Of a DNA stretch of 56,965 nucleotides, positions 40,875 through 50,000 are shown piece by piece. The notes below the pieces were generated by a model. That model saw only the letters and a program-made list of their open reading frames with translations. It had not been told where the DNA came from and did no database searches. Source of the stretch: Lachnospiraceae bacterium (lineage in GTDB: Bacteria > Bacillota > Clostridia > Lachnospirales > Lachnospiraceae). Numbering within the stretch: the stretch's first letter is position 1; every line of letters starts with the position of its first letter. The position numbers and the translations under genes were made by a program. Location: the NCBI GenBank assembly GCA_910575475.1, contig CAJTGD010000037.1, positions 1 through 56,965 on the forward strand, in the 5' to 3' direction.

Positions 40875-41333
40875 TTGAAATTATCAACGAAAGGCAGATA
40901 CGGGCTGCGCGCATTGATCGATCTGGCGCAGTACAGCGGGGAAACGCCGGTGTCCATCACCAGCATTTCGGACCGGCAGAACATTTCAGAGCGTTATCTG
41001 GAACAGCTGATGTCGATGCTGAAAAAGGGCGGGCTTGTGAAAAGCCTGCGGGGCGCGGGGGGCGGCTATGTGCTTGCCCGGGAAGCGGCCGACATTTCCG
41101 TGGGGGATGTCCTGCGGGCGCTGGAAGGGAGCCTGGATCCGGTGGAGTGCTCCGGGCTGAACCCGGAGGAGGGCTGCCAGATTGCGGACAGCTGTGTGAC
41201 AAAATATGTCTGGCAGAGGATCAATGAGAGCATCAACCGGACGGTGGATGAGATCAAGCTGGACCAGCTTGTGGAGGAGAGCCGGAAGCGTTGCTGCCAG
41301 GAGGCGCCGGACCGGAATATCTGTAAGAATTAA
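40875..41333 (+). CDS. iscR: Rrf2-family transcriptional regulator, IscR-like
   Basis: This 152-residue winged-helix regulator probably senses iron-sulfur status and controls the cluster it heads. The N-terminus MKLSTKGRYGLRALIDLA and the DNA-binding segment ISERYLEQLMSMLKKGGLV are typical of Rrf2 proteins. Three cysteines near residues 93-108 (C-x8-C-x5-C) are in the position of the iron-sulfur ligands of IscR, with slightly different spacing. The TTG at 40875 is taken as the start because it gives the family N-terminus and has GAGGGCAGAAGG before it. CymR, a cysteine regulator of the same family, is the alternative. Confidence 0.82.
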   Translation: MKLSTKGRYGLRALIDLAQYSGETPVSITSISDRQNISERYLEQLMSMLKKGGLVKSLRGAGGGYVLAREAADISVGDVLRALEGSLDPVECSGLNPEEGCQIADSCVTKYVWQRINESINRTVDEIKLDQLVEESRKRCCQEAPDRNICKN

Positions 41334-41349
41334 ACGGAGGAATACACAC

Positions 41350-42540
41350 ATGGGAAAATTAATTTATCTGGATAATGCAGCGACTACGAAAACGGCGCCG
41401 GAGGTGGTGGAGGCCATGCTTCCCTATTTTACGGAGCATTACGGCAACCCGTCCAGTATCTATGGATTTGCGGCGGCAAATAAAGAAGTGATCACTGGAT
41501 GCCGGGAGAAGATCGCCGGGATCCTGGGGGCAAAGAGTGAAGAAATATATTTTACGGCAGGGGGAAGCGAGTCGGACAACTGGGCGCTGATCGCGGCGGC
41601 GGAAGCCTATGCTGCTAAGGGCAAGCATATTATTACCAGCAAAATTGAGCATCATGCCATTCTGCATACCTGTGAATACCTGGAAAAGAAGGGCTATGAG
41701 GTGACATATCTGGATGTGGACGAAGCCGGACTGGTGGATCTGGAACAGCTTCGGGCCTCCATTCGGGAGGATACGATCCTGATCTCCGTTATGTTTGCGA
41801 ATAATGAGATCGGCACTATCCAGCCGATCGGGGAGATCGGACAGATCGCCAGGGAACACGGCATCCTGTTCCATACGGACGCGGTGCAGGCATTCGGACA
41901 GGTTCCCATCAACGTGGATGAGCTGCACATCGACATGCTCAGCGCAAGCGGACATAAATTCAACGGCCCCAAGGGAATCGGCTTTTTATATATCCGCAGG
42001 GGCGTGAAGATCCGTTCCTTTATCCATGGAGGCGCGCAGGAGAGAAGGCGCCGCGCCGGGACGGAAAATGTGCCCGGCATCGTGGGGATCGGCGCGGCCG
42101 CAGAGCGGGCGGAGCGGACCAGGATAGAGCGGATCGGGAAAGAGCAGGAGGTACGGGACTATCTGATCCGCAGGATCGAGTCGGAGATTCCCTACTGCCG
42201 TTTGAACGGGGATCGGGTAAAAAGACTTCCCAACAATGTCAATTTCAGCTTCCGCTTCGTGGAAGGGGAATCTCTGCTGATCAGGCTGGATATGAAGGGA
42301 ATCTGCGCGTCCAGCGGCTCGGCCTGCACATCCGGATCCCTGGATCCCTCTCATGTGCTTTTGGCCATCGGCCTTCCCCATGAGATCGCTCATGGCTCCC
42401 TGCGTATGACGCTGAGCGAGGAGATCACGAAGGAAGAAGCGGACTACGTGGTGGAAGTATTAAAAGAGATCGTTCAGGATCTGCGGAACATGTCTCCGCT
42501 GTACGAGGATTTCATCAAAAAGGAAATGGCAGGCAAATAA
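41350..42540 (+). CDS. nifS: Cysteine desulfurase NifS
   Basis: The enzyme takes sulfur from cysteine and hands it to IscU for cluster assembly and to MnmA for tRNA thiolation. It has 396 residues. The N-terminus LIYLDNAATTKT, the histidine of SKIEHHAILH near 103, the PLP lysine in SASGHKFNGPKG near 205 and the active-site cysteine in SSGSACTSGS near 325 are present. The frame is open from 41206, but the ATG at 41350 follows ACGGAGGAATACACAC, 16 bases after iscR. Its partner genes iscU and mnmA follow at once. Confidence 0.96.
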   Translation: MGKLIYLDNAATTKTAPEVVEAMLPYFTEHYGNPSSIYGFAAANKEVITGCREKIAGILGAKSEEIYFTAGGSESDNWALIAAAEAYAAKGKHIITSKIEHHAILHTCEYLEKKGYEVTYLDVDEAGLVDLEQLRASIREDTILISVMFANNEIGTIQPIGEIGQIAREHGILFHTDAVQAFGQVPINVDELHIDMLSASGHKFNGPKGIGFLYIRRGVKIRSFIHGGAQERRRRAGTENVPGIVGIGAAAERAERTRIERIGKEQEVRDYLIRRIESEIPYCRLNGDRVKRLPNNVNFSFRFVEGESLLIRLDMKGICASSGSACTSGSLDPSHVLLAIGLPHEIAHGSLRMTLSEEITKEEADYVVEVLKEIVQDLRNMSPLYEDFIKKEMAGK

Positions 42541-42554
42541 AATCAGGAGGAAAG

Positions 42555-43001
42555 ATGATGTATACAGAGAAAGTAATGGATCATTTCCAGCATCCAAGGA
42601 ATGTTGGAGAAATTGAAAATGCAAGCGGTGTAGGTACGGTGGGAAATGCGAAATGCGGAGACATCATGCGCATTTATCTGGATATTGATGACGATCAGAT
42701 TATCCGCGACGTCAAATTCAAGACCTTTGGCTGCGGCGCGGCAGTGGCAACCAGCAGTATGGCAACGGAGCTGGTGAAGGGAAAGAGCGTGCAGGAGGCG
42801 ATGGAGGTCACCAACAAAGCGGTGATGGAGGCGCTGGACGGACTGCCGCCGGTGAAGGTACACTGCTCCCTCCTGGCAGAGGAGGCGATCCATGCGGCCC
42901 TCTGGGATTATGCCCAGAAGCACGGCATCCAGATCGAAGGGCTGGAAAAGCCGAAGGCGGATATCCATGAAGGCGAGGAAGAGGAAGAAGAGGAATACTG
43001 A
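42555..43001 (+). CDS. iscU: Iron-sulfur cluster scaffold IscU/NifU-like protein
   Basis: The 148-residue scaffold builds [Fe-S] clusters from NifS-supplied sulfur. The three cluster-binding cysteines occur in NAKCGDIM (about 36), FGCGAAVATSS (about 62) and VHCSLLAEEAI (about 105), together with the aspartate of CGD. A short acidic tail (EGEEEEEEEY) ends the protein. Two ATG codons stand in tandem at 42555 and 42558; AGGAGGAAAG favours either. It overlaps mnmA by one base (TGATG). Confidence 0.95.
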   Translation: MMYTEKVMDHFQHPRNVGEIENASGVGTVGNAKCGDIMRIYLDIDDDQIIRDVKFKTFGCGAAVATSSMATELVKGKSVQEAMEVTNKAVMEALDGLPPVKVHCSLLAEEAIHAALWDYAQKHGIQIEGLEKPKADIHEGEEEEEEEY

Positions 43002-44071
43002 TGAGCAGGGTAGTTGTGGGGATGTCCGGAGGCGTGGATTCCTCCGTGGCCGCCTGTCTGTTAAAGGAGCAGGGCTATGAGGTGATCGGGGTCACGATGC
43101 AGATCTGGCAGGAGGAAGCACGGGAGTTCCAGGAGGAAAACGGCGGATGCTGCGGCCTGAGCGCCGTGGAGGATGCCCGGCGCGTGGCGGCCCGCCTGGA
43201 CATTCCCTATTATGTGATGAATTTCCGGAAGGAATTCCAGGAGCATGTGATCGACTATTTTACGGAGGAATATCTCCGGGGGCGCACCCCCAATCCCTGT
43301 ATCGCCTGCAACCGATATGTGAAATGGGAAGCGCTGCTGTCCAGGAGCCTGTCCATCGGGGCAGACTATATTGCCACCGGACATTACGCCAGAGTGGCAC
43401 GGCTGCCGAACGGCCGGTATTCCATCCGCCGCTCGGCAGCGTCGGCAAAGGATCAGACCTATGCATTGTACAATCTGACCCAGGACCAGCTGAGACGGAC
43501 GCTGATGCCGGTGGGAGAATATTCCAAGGAGGAGATCCGCAGGATGGCGGAGCAGATCGGACTGCCTGTGGCCCAAAAGCCGGACAGCCAGGATATCTGC
43601 TTTATACCGGACGGGGATTACGCTTCTTTTATAGAAAGAAACGCGGGGAAGGAACTGCAGAAGGGAAACTTTGTGACTTCGGACGGCAGGATATTGGGAC
43701 AGCACAAGGGGATCATCCATTATACGGTGGGGCAGCGCAAGGGCCTGGGGCTGGCCTTGGGGTATCCGGCGTTTGTCCTGGAGATCCGGCCTGAGACCCG
43801 GGAGGTGGTCATCGGAACCCATGAGGAATCTCTGGCAGATTCTCTGCGTGTAACGGATGTGAATTTTATGTCCGTAGAAGACCTGACGGAACCCAGACGT
43901 GTGTTTGTGAAAATACGTTATAACCATAAAGGAGTCTGGGGGACCATTGAGAAGACCGGGGAGGATGAGGTGACCTGCACCTTTGAGGAGCCCCAGCGGG
44001 CCGTGACGCCGGGACAGGCTGCGGTGTTTTATGACGGAGAGTACATTTTGGGAGGTGGGACGATTTTATGA
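43001..44071 (+). CDS. mnmA: tRNA-specific 2-thiouridylase MnmA
   Basis: MnmA puts sulfur on the wobble uridine of Glu, Gln and Lys tRNAs, using sulfur from a cysteine desulfurase. The 356 residues include the ATP-binding PP-loop GMSGGVDSSVAA (about 7-18), the catalytic cysteine pair in NPCIACN (about 99-105) and SQDICFIPDGDY near 200. A cysteine-rich insertion, ENGGCCGLSAVEDARRVA near 46-63, is typical of Clostridia MnmA. Location behind nifS and iscU explains its sulfur supply. It overlaps the PHP phosphatase gene by four bases. Confidence 0.96.
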   Translation: MSRVVVGMSGGVDSSVAACLLKEQGYEVIGVTMQIWQEEAREFQEENGGCCGLSAVEDARRVAARLDIPYYVMNFRKEFQEHVIDYFTEEYLRGRTPNPCIACNRYVKWEALLSRSLSIGADYIATGHYARVARLPNGRYSIRRSAASAKDQTYALYNLTQDQLRRTLMPVGEYSKEEIRRMAEQIGLPVAQKPDSQDICFIPDGDYASFIERNAGKELQKGNFVTSDGRILGQHKGIIHYTVGQRKGLGLALGYPAFVLEIRPETREVVIGTHEESLADSLRVTDVNFMSVEDLTEPRRVFVKIRYNHKGVWGTIEKTGEDEVTCTFEEPQRAVTPGQAAVFYDGEYILGGGTIL

Positions 44072-44883
44072 TCACGAGTGACTGTCACATGCATACATCC
44101 TTTTCCACGGACAGCAGCACCGCGCCGGAAGCCATGGTGGAGGGGGCGCTGGAAAAAGGACTGAAAGCGATCTGCATCACAGACCACATGGACTGGGATT
44201 ATCCGTTCAGCGAGGAACTGGGGAAGGATGCTTTTTTGTTTGATGTGGATGCATATTTTCAAAAACTGACCAGGCTGCGGGAGCAGTATGCGGGGCGGAT
44301 CGAGCTGCGCATCGGGATCGAGCTGGGGCTGCAGCCTCACGCAGGCGCGTTCTGCCGGGAACTCACGGACAAATACCCCTTTGATTTTGTGATCGGCTCG
44401 ATTCATGTGGTGGACAAGAAGGATCCGTATTATCGGGAACTGTTCCCGGATCTTACGGACCGGGAGCTCTACCGTCTGGCTTTCGAGGAGACGCTGGAAA
44501 GCATCCGGCATACGGATGCATTTGACGTGCTGGGGCATATGGATTATATTGTGCGGTATGGAACTTATAAGACAAAGGAATATTCTTACGAGGCGTTTGC
44601 CCCCTGTCTGGATGCGGTTTTGAAGCGGCTCATTGAGATGGGGAAAGGGATTGAGCTGAATTCGGCGGGGCTGAAATACGGGCTTGGCTTCTGCCACCCA
44701 CATCCGGATGTGCTCAGGCGCTACCGGGAGCTGGGCGGGGAGATCATCACCGTGGGGGCGGACGGGCATCAGCCGGAGCACATTGCCTATGCGTTCAGCA
44801 GGGCGGCCGAGGTCCTGCGGGAATGCGGATTTGAGTATTATACGGAATTTTTGGAGAGAAAGCCGGTTTTCCGAAAGCTGTAA
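44068..44883 (+). CDS. hisK: PHP-domain histidinol-phosphatase
   Basis: This 271-residue PHP-fold metalloenzyme matches the monofunctional HisK/HisJ histidinol phosphatases, which carry out the next-to-last step of histidine synthesis. Metal-binding motifs are in order: DCHMHTSFSTDS (about 5-16), TDHMDWD (about 39), GIELGL, GSIHVVDKKD (about 112), LGHMDYIVRYG (about 155) and GADGHQPEHIA near the end. No other histidine genes are near, so other phosphoesters are possible substrates. It starts within the last codon of mnmA and probably belongs to that transcript. Confidence 0.85.
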   Translation: MITSDCHMHTSFSTDSSTAPEAMVEGALEKGLKAICITDHMDWDYPFSEELGKDAFLFDVDAYFQKLTRLREQYAGRIELRIGIELGLQPHAGAFCRELTDKYPFDFVIGSIHVVDKKDPYYRELFPDLTDRELYRLAFEETLESIRHTDAFDVLGHMDYIVRYGTYKTKEYSYEAFAPCLDAVLKRLIEMGKGIELNSAGLKYGLGFCHPHPDVLRRYRELGGEIITVGADGHQPEHIAYAFSRAAEVLRECGFEYYTEFLERKPVFRKL

Positions 44884-44968
44884 GAGCGCACGGCTATAAA
44901 AAATAACTAAAGGATTTACGGGCAGGGTATAAGATTTACACAAACTTCCAGAAAAATAGATTTAGGAC

Positions 44969-44997
44969 TTGAATTTTTGTTCCCCATTTAGTACAAT
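44969..44997 (+). promoter_or_regulatory. gap promoter
   Basis: TTGAAT (44969-44974), 17 bases, and TACAAT (44992-44997). The leader of about 100 nt carries two small hairpins: AACAAAC with GTTTGTT (near 45018-45046), and AACTGT with ACAGTT (near 45063-45078). Confidence 0.8.
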
Positions 44998-45107
44998 ATT
45001 TCTAGTTGATGAATCTTTAACAAACTGCGCCTGATTTAGGTTTGTTGGGAGTTCACCATAATAACTGTGTTACAGTTAACATTTTAAACTTTTAGGAGGA
45101 ATTAATC

Positions 45108-46121
45108 ATGGCAGTAAAAGTAGCGATTAATGGATTTGGACGTATCGGACGTCTTGCATTCAGACAGATGTTCGGAGCAGAAGGTTTTGAGATCGTAGCG
45201 ATCAACGATCTGACATCCCCGAAGATGCTGGCTCACCTGTTGAAGTATGATTCAACACAGGGTAAGTATGAACTGGCAGATAAGGTGACTGCAGGTGAAG
45301 ATTCTATCACAGTTGACGGCAAAGAGATCAAGATCTATGCGAAGGCAAGCGCAGCAGAGCTTCCCTGGGGAGAGATCGGCGTAGACGTTGTTCTGGAGTG
45401 TACAGGCTTCTATACGTCCAAGGCAAAAGCACAGGCTCACATTGATGCAGGTGCGAAGTATGTTATCATCTCAGCTCCGGCTGGAAATGACCTTCCGACT
45501 ATCGTTTACAACGTAAACCATGACAAGCTGACAAAGGATGATCAGATCATCTCCGCAGCATCCTGTACAACAAACTGCCTTGCACCGATGGCAAAGGCTC
45601 TGAATGACCTTGCACCGATCAAGTCCGGTATCATGTGCACCATCCACGCTTACACAGGCGACCAGATGACACTTGACGGACCGCAGAGAAAAGGCGATTT
45701 GAGAAGATCCCGCGCGGCAGCAGTGAATATCGTTCCGAACAGCACAGGCGCTGCAAAGGCAATCGGACTGGTTATTCCGGAACTGAACGGAAAACTGATC
45801 GGAGCTGCTCAGCGTATCCCGACTCCGACCGGATCCACCACAATCCTGACAGCAGTAGTAGAAGGCAACGTAACTGTTGACCAGATCAACGACGCTATGA
45901 AGGCTGCTTCCAATGAGTCCTTCGGATACAACGTTGATGAGATCGTATCCAGCGATATCGTTGGTATGAGATTTGGTTCTCTGTTTGATTCTACTCAGAC
46001 AATGGCTATGCCGCTTGACAACGGTACAACAGAAGTACAGGTTGTTTCATGGTATGACAATGAGAATTCTTACACAAGCCAGATGGTAAGAACGATCAAG
46101 CATTTTGGAACATTACTGTAG
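45108..46121 (+). CDS. gap: Glyceraldehyde-3-phosphate dehydrogenase, type I
   Basis: The enzyme oxidises glyceraldehyde 3-phosphate to 1,3-bisphosphoglycerate with NAD in glycolysis. The protein has 337 residues. The Rossmann motif NGFGRIGR is at 8-15, the catalytic Cys153 is in ASCTTNCLAP and the catalytic histidine is in CTIHAYTGDQ near 182. Codon choice is strongly biased (GTT, GTA, ACA, CCG), as expected for a highly expressed gene. A strong TTAGGAGGAATTAATC ribosome site precedes it. A terminator separates it from pgk, so part of the transcript ends there. Confidence 0.98.
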   Translation: MAVKVAINGFGRIGRLAFRQMFGAEGFEIVAINDLTSPKMLAHLLKYDSTQGKYELADKVTAGEDSITVDGKEIKIYAKASAAELPWGEIGVDVVLECTGFYTSKAKAQAHIDAGAKYVIISAPAGNDLPTIVYNVNHDKLTKDDQIISAASCTTNCLAPMAKALNDLAPIKSGIMCTIHAYTGDQMTLDGPQRKGDLRRSRAAAVNIVPNSTGAAKAIGLVIPELNGKLIGAAQRIPTPTGSTTILTAVVEGNVTVDQINDAMKAASNESFGYNVDEIVSSDIVGMRFGSLFDSTQTMAMPLDNGTTEVQVVSWYDNENSYTSQMVRTIKHFGTLL

Positions 46122-46177
46122 GACAGGCTTTCAGAGAAAACTGAATCCGTCAGATTTGATTCTGAAATAGACTCACG

Positions 46178-46217
46178 AAGGGGTTCGGTCTTATAATGGG
46201 ACCGGCCCCCTTTTTTT
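46178..46217 (+). terminator. Terminator between gap and pgk
   Basis: AAGGGGTTCGGTC (46178-46190) pairs with GACCGGCCCCCTT (46200-46212), with one mismatch and one wobble, and runs into seven T. It may be leaky, since pgk has no clear promoter of its own. Confidence 0.88.
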
Positions 46218-46253
46218 ACAATGTTTTTACAATGAAAACAGGGAGGCAATGAC

Positions 46254-47447
46254 ATGCTTAATAAAAAATCAGTAGACGATATTAATGTAAAGGGGAAAAA
46301 AGTCCTGGTAAGATGCGATTTCAACGTGCCGTTGATCGATGGGAAGATCACCGATGAGAACCGTCTCGTTGCGGCGCTTCCGACGATCAAGAAGCTGGTT
46401 GCGGACGGCGGAAGGATCATTCTCTGCTCCCACCTGGGCAAGCCGAAGGGAGAGCCGAAGCCGGAATTATCCCTGGCTCCTGTTGCAGCCAGATTATCCG
46501 AGCTGCTCGGCCAGGAAGTAAAATTCGCGGCAGATCCGGAAGTAGTGGGACCGAATGCTAAGGCAGCGGCAGAGGCTCTTTCGGACGGTGAGATCATTCT
46601 TCTGGAGAATACCCGTTACAGGATCGAAGAGACCAAGAACGGCGAAGCATTCAGCAAAGACCTGGCTTCCCTCTGCGATGTATTTGTAAACGACGCGTTC
46701 GGCACCGCTCACAGGGCGCACTGCTCCAACGTAGGCGTGACCCAGTTCGTGGATACGGCTGCGGTAGGCTATCTGATGCAGAAGGAGATTGATTTCCTTG
46801 GCAACGCAGTGAACAATCCGGAGCGTCCATTCGTGGCGATTCTGGGCGGAGCGAAGGTATCCAGCAAGATTTCTGTGATCGAAAACCTTTTAGAGAAGGT
46901 TGATACTCTGATCATCGGCGGCGGAATGTCCTACACATTCAGCAAGGCACAGGGCGGAAGCGTAGGAAAGTCTCTGTTAGAGGAAGATTACTGCCAGTAC
47001 GCGCTGGACATGATCAAAAAGGCAGAGGATAAGGGCGTGAAGCTTCTTCTTCCGGTTGACAATGTGATCGCAGATGATTTCTCCAATGACGCAAATACAA
47101 AGATCGTTGCAAACGGTGAGATTCCGGACGGCTGGCAGGGACTTGACATCGGACCGGAGACTGCGAAGATCTATGCAGACGCAGTGAAGGAAGCAAAGAC
47201 CGTTGTATGGAACGGACCGATGGGCGCATTTGAGATGCCCAAATTCGCGGCAGGAACCGAAGCAGTGGCAAAGGCACTGGCGGATACGGACGCTGTGACC
47301 ATCATCGGCGGCGGAGATTCCGCAGCGGCAGTGAACCAGCTCGGCTACGGCGACAAGATGACCCACATCTCCACCGGCGGCGGCGCATCACTGGAATTCC
47401 TGGAAGGAAAAGAGTTACCGGGCGTTGCGGCGGCAAACAATAAATAA
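46254..47447 (+). CDS. pgk: Phosphoglycerate kinase
   Basis: The enzyme transfers phosphate from 1,3-bisphosphoglycerate to ADP, the first ATP-forming step of glycolysis. The 397-residue sequence includes VLVRCDFNVPLIDG (about 17-30), the substrate-binding SHLGKPKGE near 61, the hinge region EKVDTLIIGGGMSYTF near 205, and the C-terminal nucleotide loop GGGDSAAAVNQLG near 350 with HISTGGGASLEFLEGK. The ATG follows AGGGAGGCAATGAC. tpiA begins 19 bases later. Confidence 0.98.
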   Translation: MLNKKSVDDINVKGKKVLVRCDFNVPLIDGKITDENRLVAALPTIKKLVADGGRIILCSHLGKPKGEPKPELSLAPVAARLSELLGQEVKFAADPEVVGPNAKAAAEALSDGEIILLENTRYRIEETKNGEAFSKDLASLCDVFVNDAFGTAHRAHCSNVGVTQFVDTAAVGYLMQKEIDFLGNAVNNPERPFVAILGGAKVSSKISVIENLLEKVDTLIIGGGMSYTFSKAQGGSVGKSLLEEDYCQYALDMIKKAEDKGVKLLLPVDNVIADDFSNDANTKIVANGEIPDGWQGLDIGPETAKIYADAVKEAKTVVWNGPMGAFEMPKFAAGTEAVAKALADTDAVTIIGGGDSAAAVNQLGYGDKMTHISTGGGASLEFLEGKELPGVAAANNK

Positions 47448-47466
47448 AGAAGAAGGAGACCATATC

Positions 47467-48216
47467 ATGGCAAGAAAGAAAATTATCGCAGGCAACTGGA
47501 AAATGAACAAAACACCGAGCGAGGCTGTTGCTCTGGTGGAGGAACTGAAACCGTTGGTTGCAAATGAAGAAGTGGACGTTGTATTCTGTGTACCGGCGAT
47601 CGACATCGTTCCGGTTGTGGAAGCTGCAAAAGGCACCAACATCCAGGTGGGTGCGGAGAATATGTACTTTGAGGAGAGCGGAGCATATACCGGAGAGATC
47701 TCCCCGAACATGCTGGTAGACGCAGGCGTGAAGTATGTGGTTCTCGGACATTCCGAGAGAAGAGAGTACTTCGGCGAGACCAACGAAGACGTGAACAAGA
47801 AGGTACTTAAGGCGTTTGAGCACGGTATTACACCGATCATGTGCTGCGGTGAGAGCCTGGAGCAGAGAGAGCAGGGTGTGACCATGGACTTCATCCGCCA
47901 GCAGGTGAAGGTTGGATTCCAGAACGTGACCGCAGATCAGGCAAAGACCGCAGTGATCGCTTATGAGCCGATCTGGGCGATCGGAACCGGCAAGACCGCG
48001 ACCACAGAGCAGGCACAGGAAGTCTGCGCAGGAATCCGTGCATGCATCGCGGAAGTATATGATGACGCGACAGCAGAAGCAATCCGTATCCAGTACGGCG
48101 GATCTGTCAATGCTGCAACAGCAGCGGATCTGTTTGCACAGGCAGATATCGACGGCGGCCTGGTAGGCGGCGCTTCTTTGAAGGCTGACTTCGGCAAGAT
48201 CGTGAATTACAAATAA
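47467..48216 (+). CDS. tpiA: Triosephosphate isomerase
   Basis: The enzyme interconverts dihydroxyacetone phosphate and glyceraldehyde 3-phosphate. It has 249 residues and all catalytic residues: the lysine in GNWKMNKT (about 10-17), the histidine in VLGHSERRE (about 95) and the glutamate in AYEPIWAIGTGKTAT (about 166). The phosphate loop YGGSVNAATA is near 210. The ATG at 47467 follows AGAAGGAGACCATATC. It is followed by a strong terminator. The mgsA product, at 24689, uses the same dihydroxyacetone phosphate pool. Confidence 0.98.
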   Translation: MARKKIIAGNWKMNKTPSEAVALVEELKPLVANEEVDVVFCVPAIDIVPVVEAAKGTNIQVGAENMYFEESGAYTGEISPNMLVDAGVKYVVLGHSERREYFGETNEDVNKKVLKAFEHGITPIMCCGESLEQREQGVTMDFIRQQVKVGFQNVTADQAKTAVIAYEPIWAIGTGKTATTEQAQEVCAGIRACIAEVYDDATAEAIRIQYGGSVNAATAADLFAQADIDGGLVGGASLKADFGKIVNYK

Positions 48217-48238
48217 GGACTGTGAATCGTAATGATTT

Positions 48239-48270
48239 CCCCCGTTTGAAACTAAGCGGGGGATTTTTTT
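48239..48270 (+). terminator. tpiA terminator
   Basis: CCCCCG (48239-48244) pairs with CGGGGG (48257-48262), followed by A and seven T. Confidence 0.9.
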
Positions 48271-48291
48271 GCTTTTCTATAGAAAAGATGT

Positions 48292-48320
48292 TTGCAAAAA
48301 ACGGAAAAAGCATGTACAAT
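48292..48320 (+). promoter_or_regulatory. gpmI promoter
   Basis: TTGCAA (48292-48297), 17 bases, and TACAAT (48315-48320), about 60 bases before the gpmI start. It makes gpmI a separate transcription unit. Confidence 0.75.
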
Positions 48321-48381
48321 AGATACTGGACTTTTAGGTGACAGAACTGTTACAATTTCAGTGTTTAAAAGGAGAAGGACA

Positions 48382-49920
48382 ATGAGCAAAAAACCAACTG
48401 TATTAATGATTCTTGATGGTTATGGATTAAATGACAATACAAAAGGAAATGCCGTTGCACAGGGAAAGACCCCGGTCATGGACAAGCTGATGGCCGAGTA
48501 TCCTTTTGTCAAGGGAAATGCAAGCGGCCTTGCAGTGGGGCTGCCGGACGGACAGATGGGCAATTCTGAGGTCGGGCATCTGAATATGGGCGCCGGCAGG
48601 ATCGTATACCAGGATCTGACCAAGATCACAAAGGCGATCCAGGACGGGGACTTTTTTGAGAACAAGGCTCTTCTGGCAGCCTGCGAAAATGTAAAGGCGC
48701 ATGACTCCTCGCTGCATATGTTCGGACTGGTTTCCGACGGAGGCGTGCACAGCCACAATGAACACATTTACGGACTGCTGGAGCTGGCGAAGAGGCAGGG
48801 CATCGAGAAGGTGTATGTACACTGCTTCCTGGACGGACGTGATACGCCTCCGGCATCCGGCAAGGAATACGTAGAACAGTTGGAAGAAAAGATGAAAGAG
48901 ATCGGTGTGGGTGAGGTCGCAAGCGTGATGGGACGTTATTACGCGATGGACCGGGATAACCGCTGGGAGCGTGTGGAAAAAGCCTACAACGCGCTGGTAA
49001 AGGGAATCGGCGAGACTGCGGAGTCCGGACCGGCAGGAATCCAGGCTTCCTATGATGCGGACGCGACGGATGAATTTGTGCTTCCCACGGTTGTGATGAA
49101 GAACGGAGCTCCGGTGGCTACGATCCAGGACAATGACTCCATCATCTTTTACAATTTCCGTCCGGACCGTGCAAGAGAGATCACAAGAACCTTCTGTGAT
49201 GACAATTTCGGCGGCTTTGACAGAGGTCCGCGCATCAAGACGACCTATGTTTGCTTCACGGAATATGATGTGACGATCGAGAACAAGCTGGTTGCTTTTG
49301 CAAAGGAAGAGATCACCAATACATTCGGACAGTTCCTTGCAAAGAACGGCCTGAAGCAGGCGCGTCTGGCAGAGACGGAAAAGTACGCTCATGTTACCTT
49401 CTTCTTCAACGGCGGCGTAGAAGAGCCCAATGAAGGCGAGGATCGGATACTTGTAAAGTCCCCCAAGGTTGCCACCTATGACCTGAAGCCGGAGATGAGC
49501 GCATATGAAGTATGCGACAAGCTGGTGGAGGCGATCAAGTCCGGAACCTATGACGTGATCATCATCAACTTTGCCAATCCGGATATGGTAGGACACACCG
49601 GCGTGGAAGCGGCGGCGATTCAGGCTATCGAAGCGGTGGACAAATGCGTGGGCAGAGCGGTGGACGCAGTGAAGGAAGTGAACGGACAGATGTTCATCTG
49701 CGCAGACCACGGCAATGCGGAGCAGCTGATCGACGAGGAGAACGGAGAGCCATTTACCGCTCATACGACCAATCCAGTGCCCTTTATCCTGGTCAATGCA
49801 GACCCGGCTTATCAGCTTCGGGAGGGCGGATGCCTGGCGGATATCGCGCCGACCCTGATCGAGCTGATGGGACTGGAGCAGCCGGCGGAGATGACAGGAA
49901 AGTCACTTTTGATCAAATGA
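48382..49920 (+). CDS. gpmI: Phosphoglycerate mutase, 2,3-bisphosphoglycerate-independent
   Basis: The manganese enzyme converts 3-phosphoglycerate to 2-phosphoglycerate. Its 512 residues include the metal-binding MILDGYGLN (about 9-17), the phosphorylated serine in GNSEVGHLNMGAGR near 62, YNFRPDRAREITR near 260, and the alkaline-phosphatase-fold metal sites NFANPDMVGHTG near 400 and CADHGNAEQ near 440. The frame is open from 48292, but the ATG at 48382 follows AAAGGAGAAGGACA and gives the family start. It completes the gap-pgk-tpiA-gpmI series; enolase is not in the window. Confidence 0.97.
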   Translation: MSKKPTVLMILDGYGLNDNTKGNAVAQGKTPVMDKLMAEYPFVKGNASGLAVGLPDGQMGNSEVGHLNMGAGRIVYQDLTKITKAIQDGDFFENKALLAACENVKAHDSSLHMFGLVSDGGVHSHNEHIYGLLELAKRQGIEKVYVHCFLDGRDTPPASGKEYVEQLEEKMKEIGVGEVASVMGRYYAMDRDNRWERVEKAYNALVKGIGETAESGPAGIQASYDADATDEFVLPTVVMKNGAPVATIQDNDSIIFYNFRPDRAREITRTFCDDNFGGFDRGPRIKTTYVCFTEYDVTIENKLVAFAKEEITNTFGQFLAKNGLKQARLAETEKYAHVTFFFNGGVEEPNEGEDRILVKSPKVATYDLKPEMSAYEVCDKLVEAIKSGTYDVIIINFANPDMVGHTGVEAAAIQAIEAVDKCVGRAVDAVKEVNGQMFICADHGNAEQLIDEENGEPFTAHTTNPVPFILVNADPAYQLREGGCLADIAPTLIELMGLEQPAEMTGKSLLIK

Positions 49921-49939
49921 TAATCCGATAAGATAAAAA

Positions 49940-49974
49940 CTGGCAGTGTTTTTGTTTTTTCAAGACACTGCCAG
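49940..49974. terminator. Hairpin between gpmI and porG
   Basis: CTGGCAGTGT (49940-49949) pairs with ACACTGCCAG (49965-49974). T runs are in the loop and, on the minus strand, after the stem, but none follows on the plus strand. It may act only weakly on gpmI transcripts. Confidence 0.55.
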
Positions 49975-50000
49975 AGTGCGTATAGAAAGGAAGAAAGAAC

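Noticed and set aside
48427..49764. Antisense ORF of 445 codons opposite gpmI
   Set aside because: The sense strand encodes a full gpmI with all metal motifs; the antisense frame has no recognisable features.
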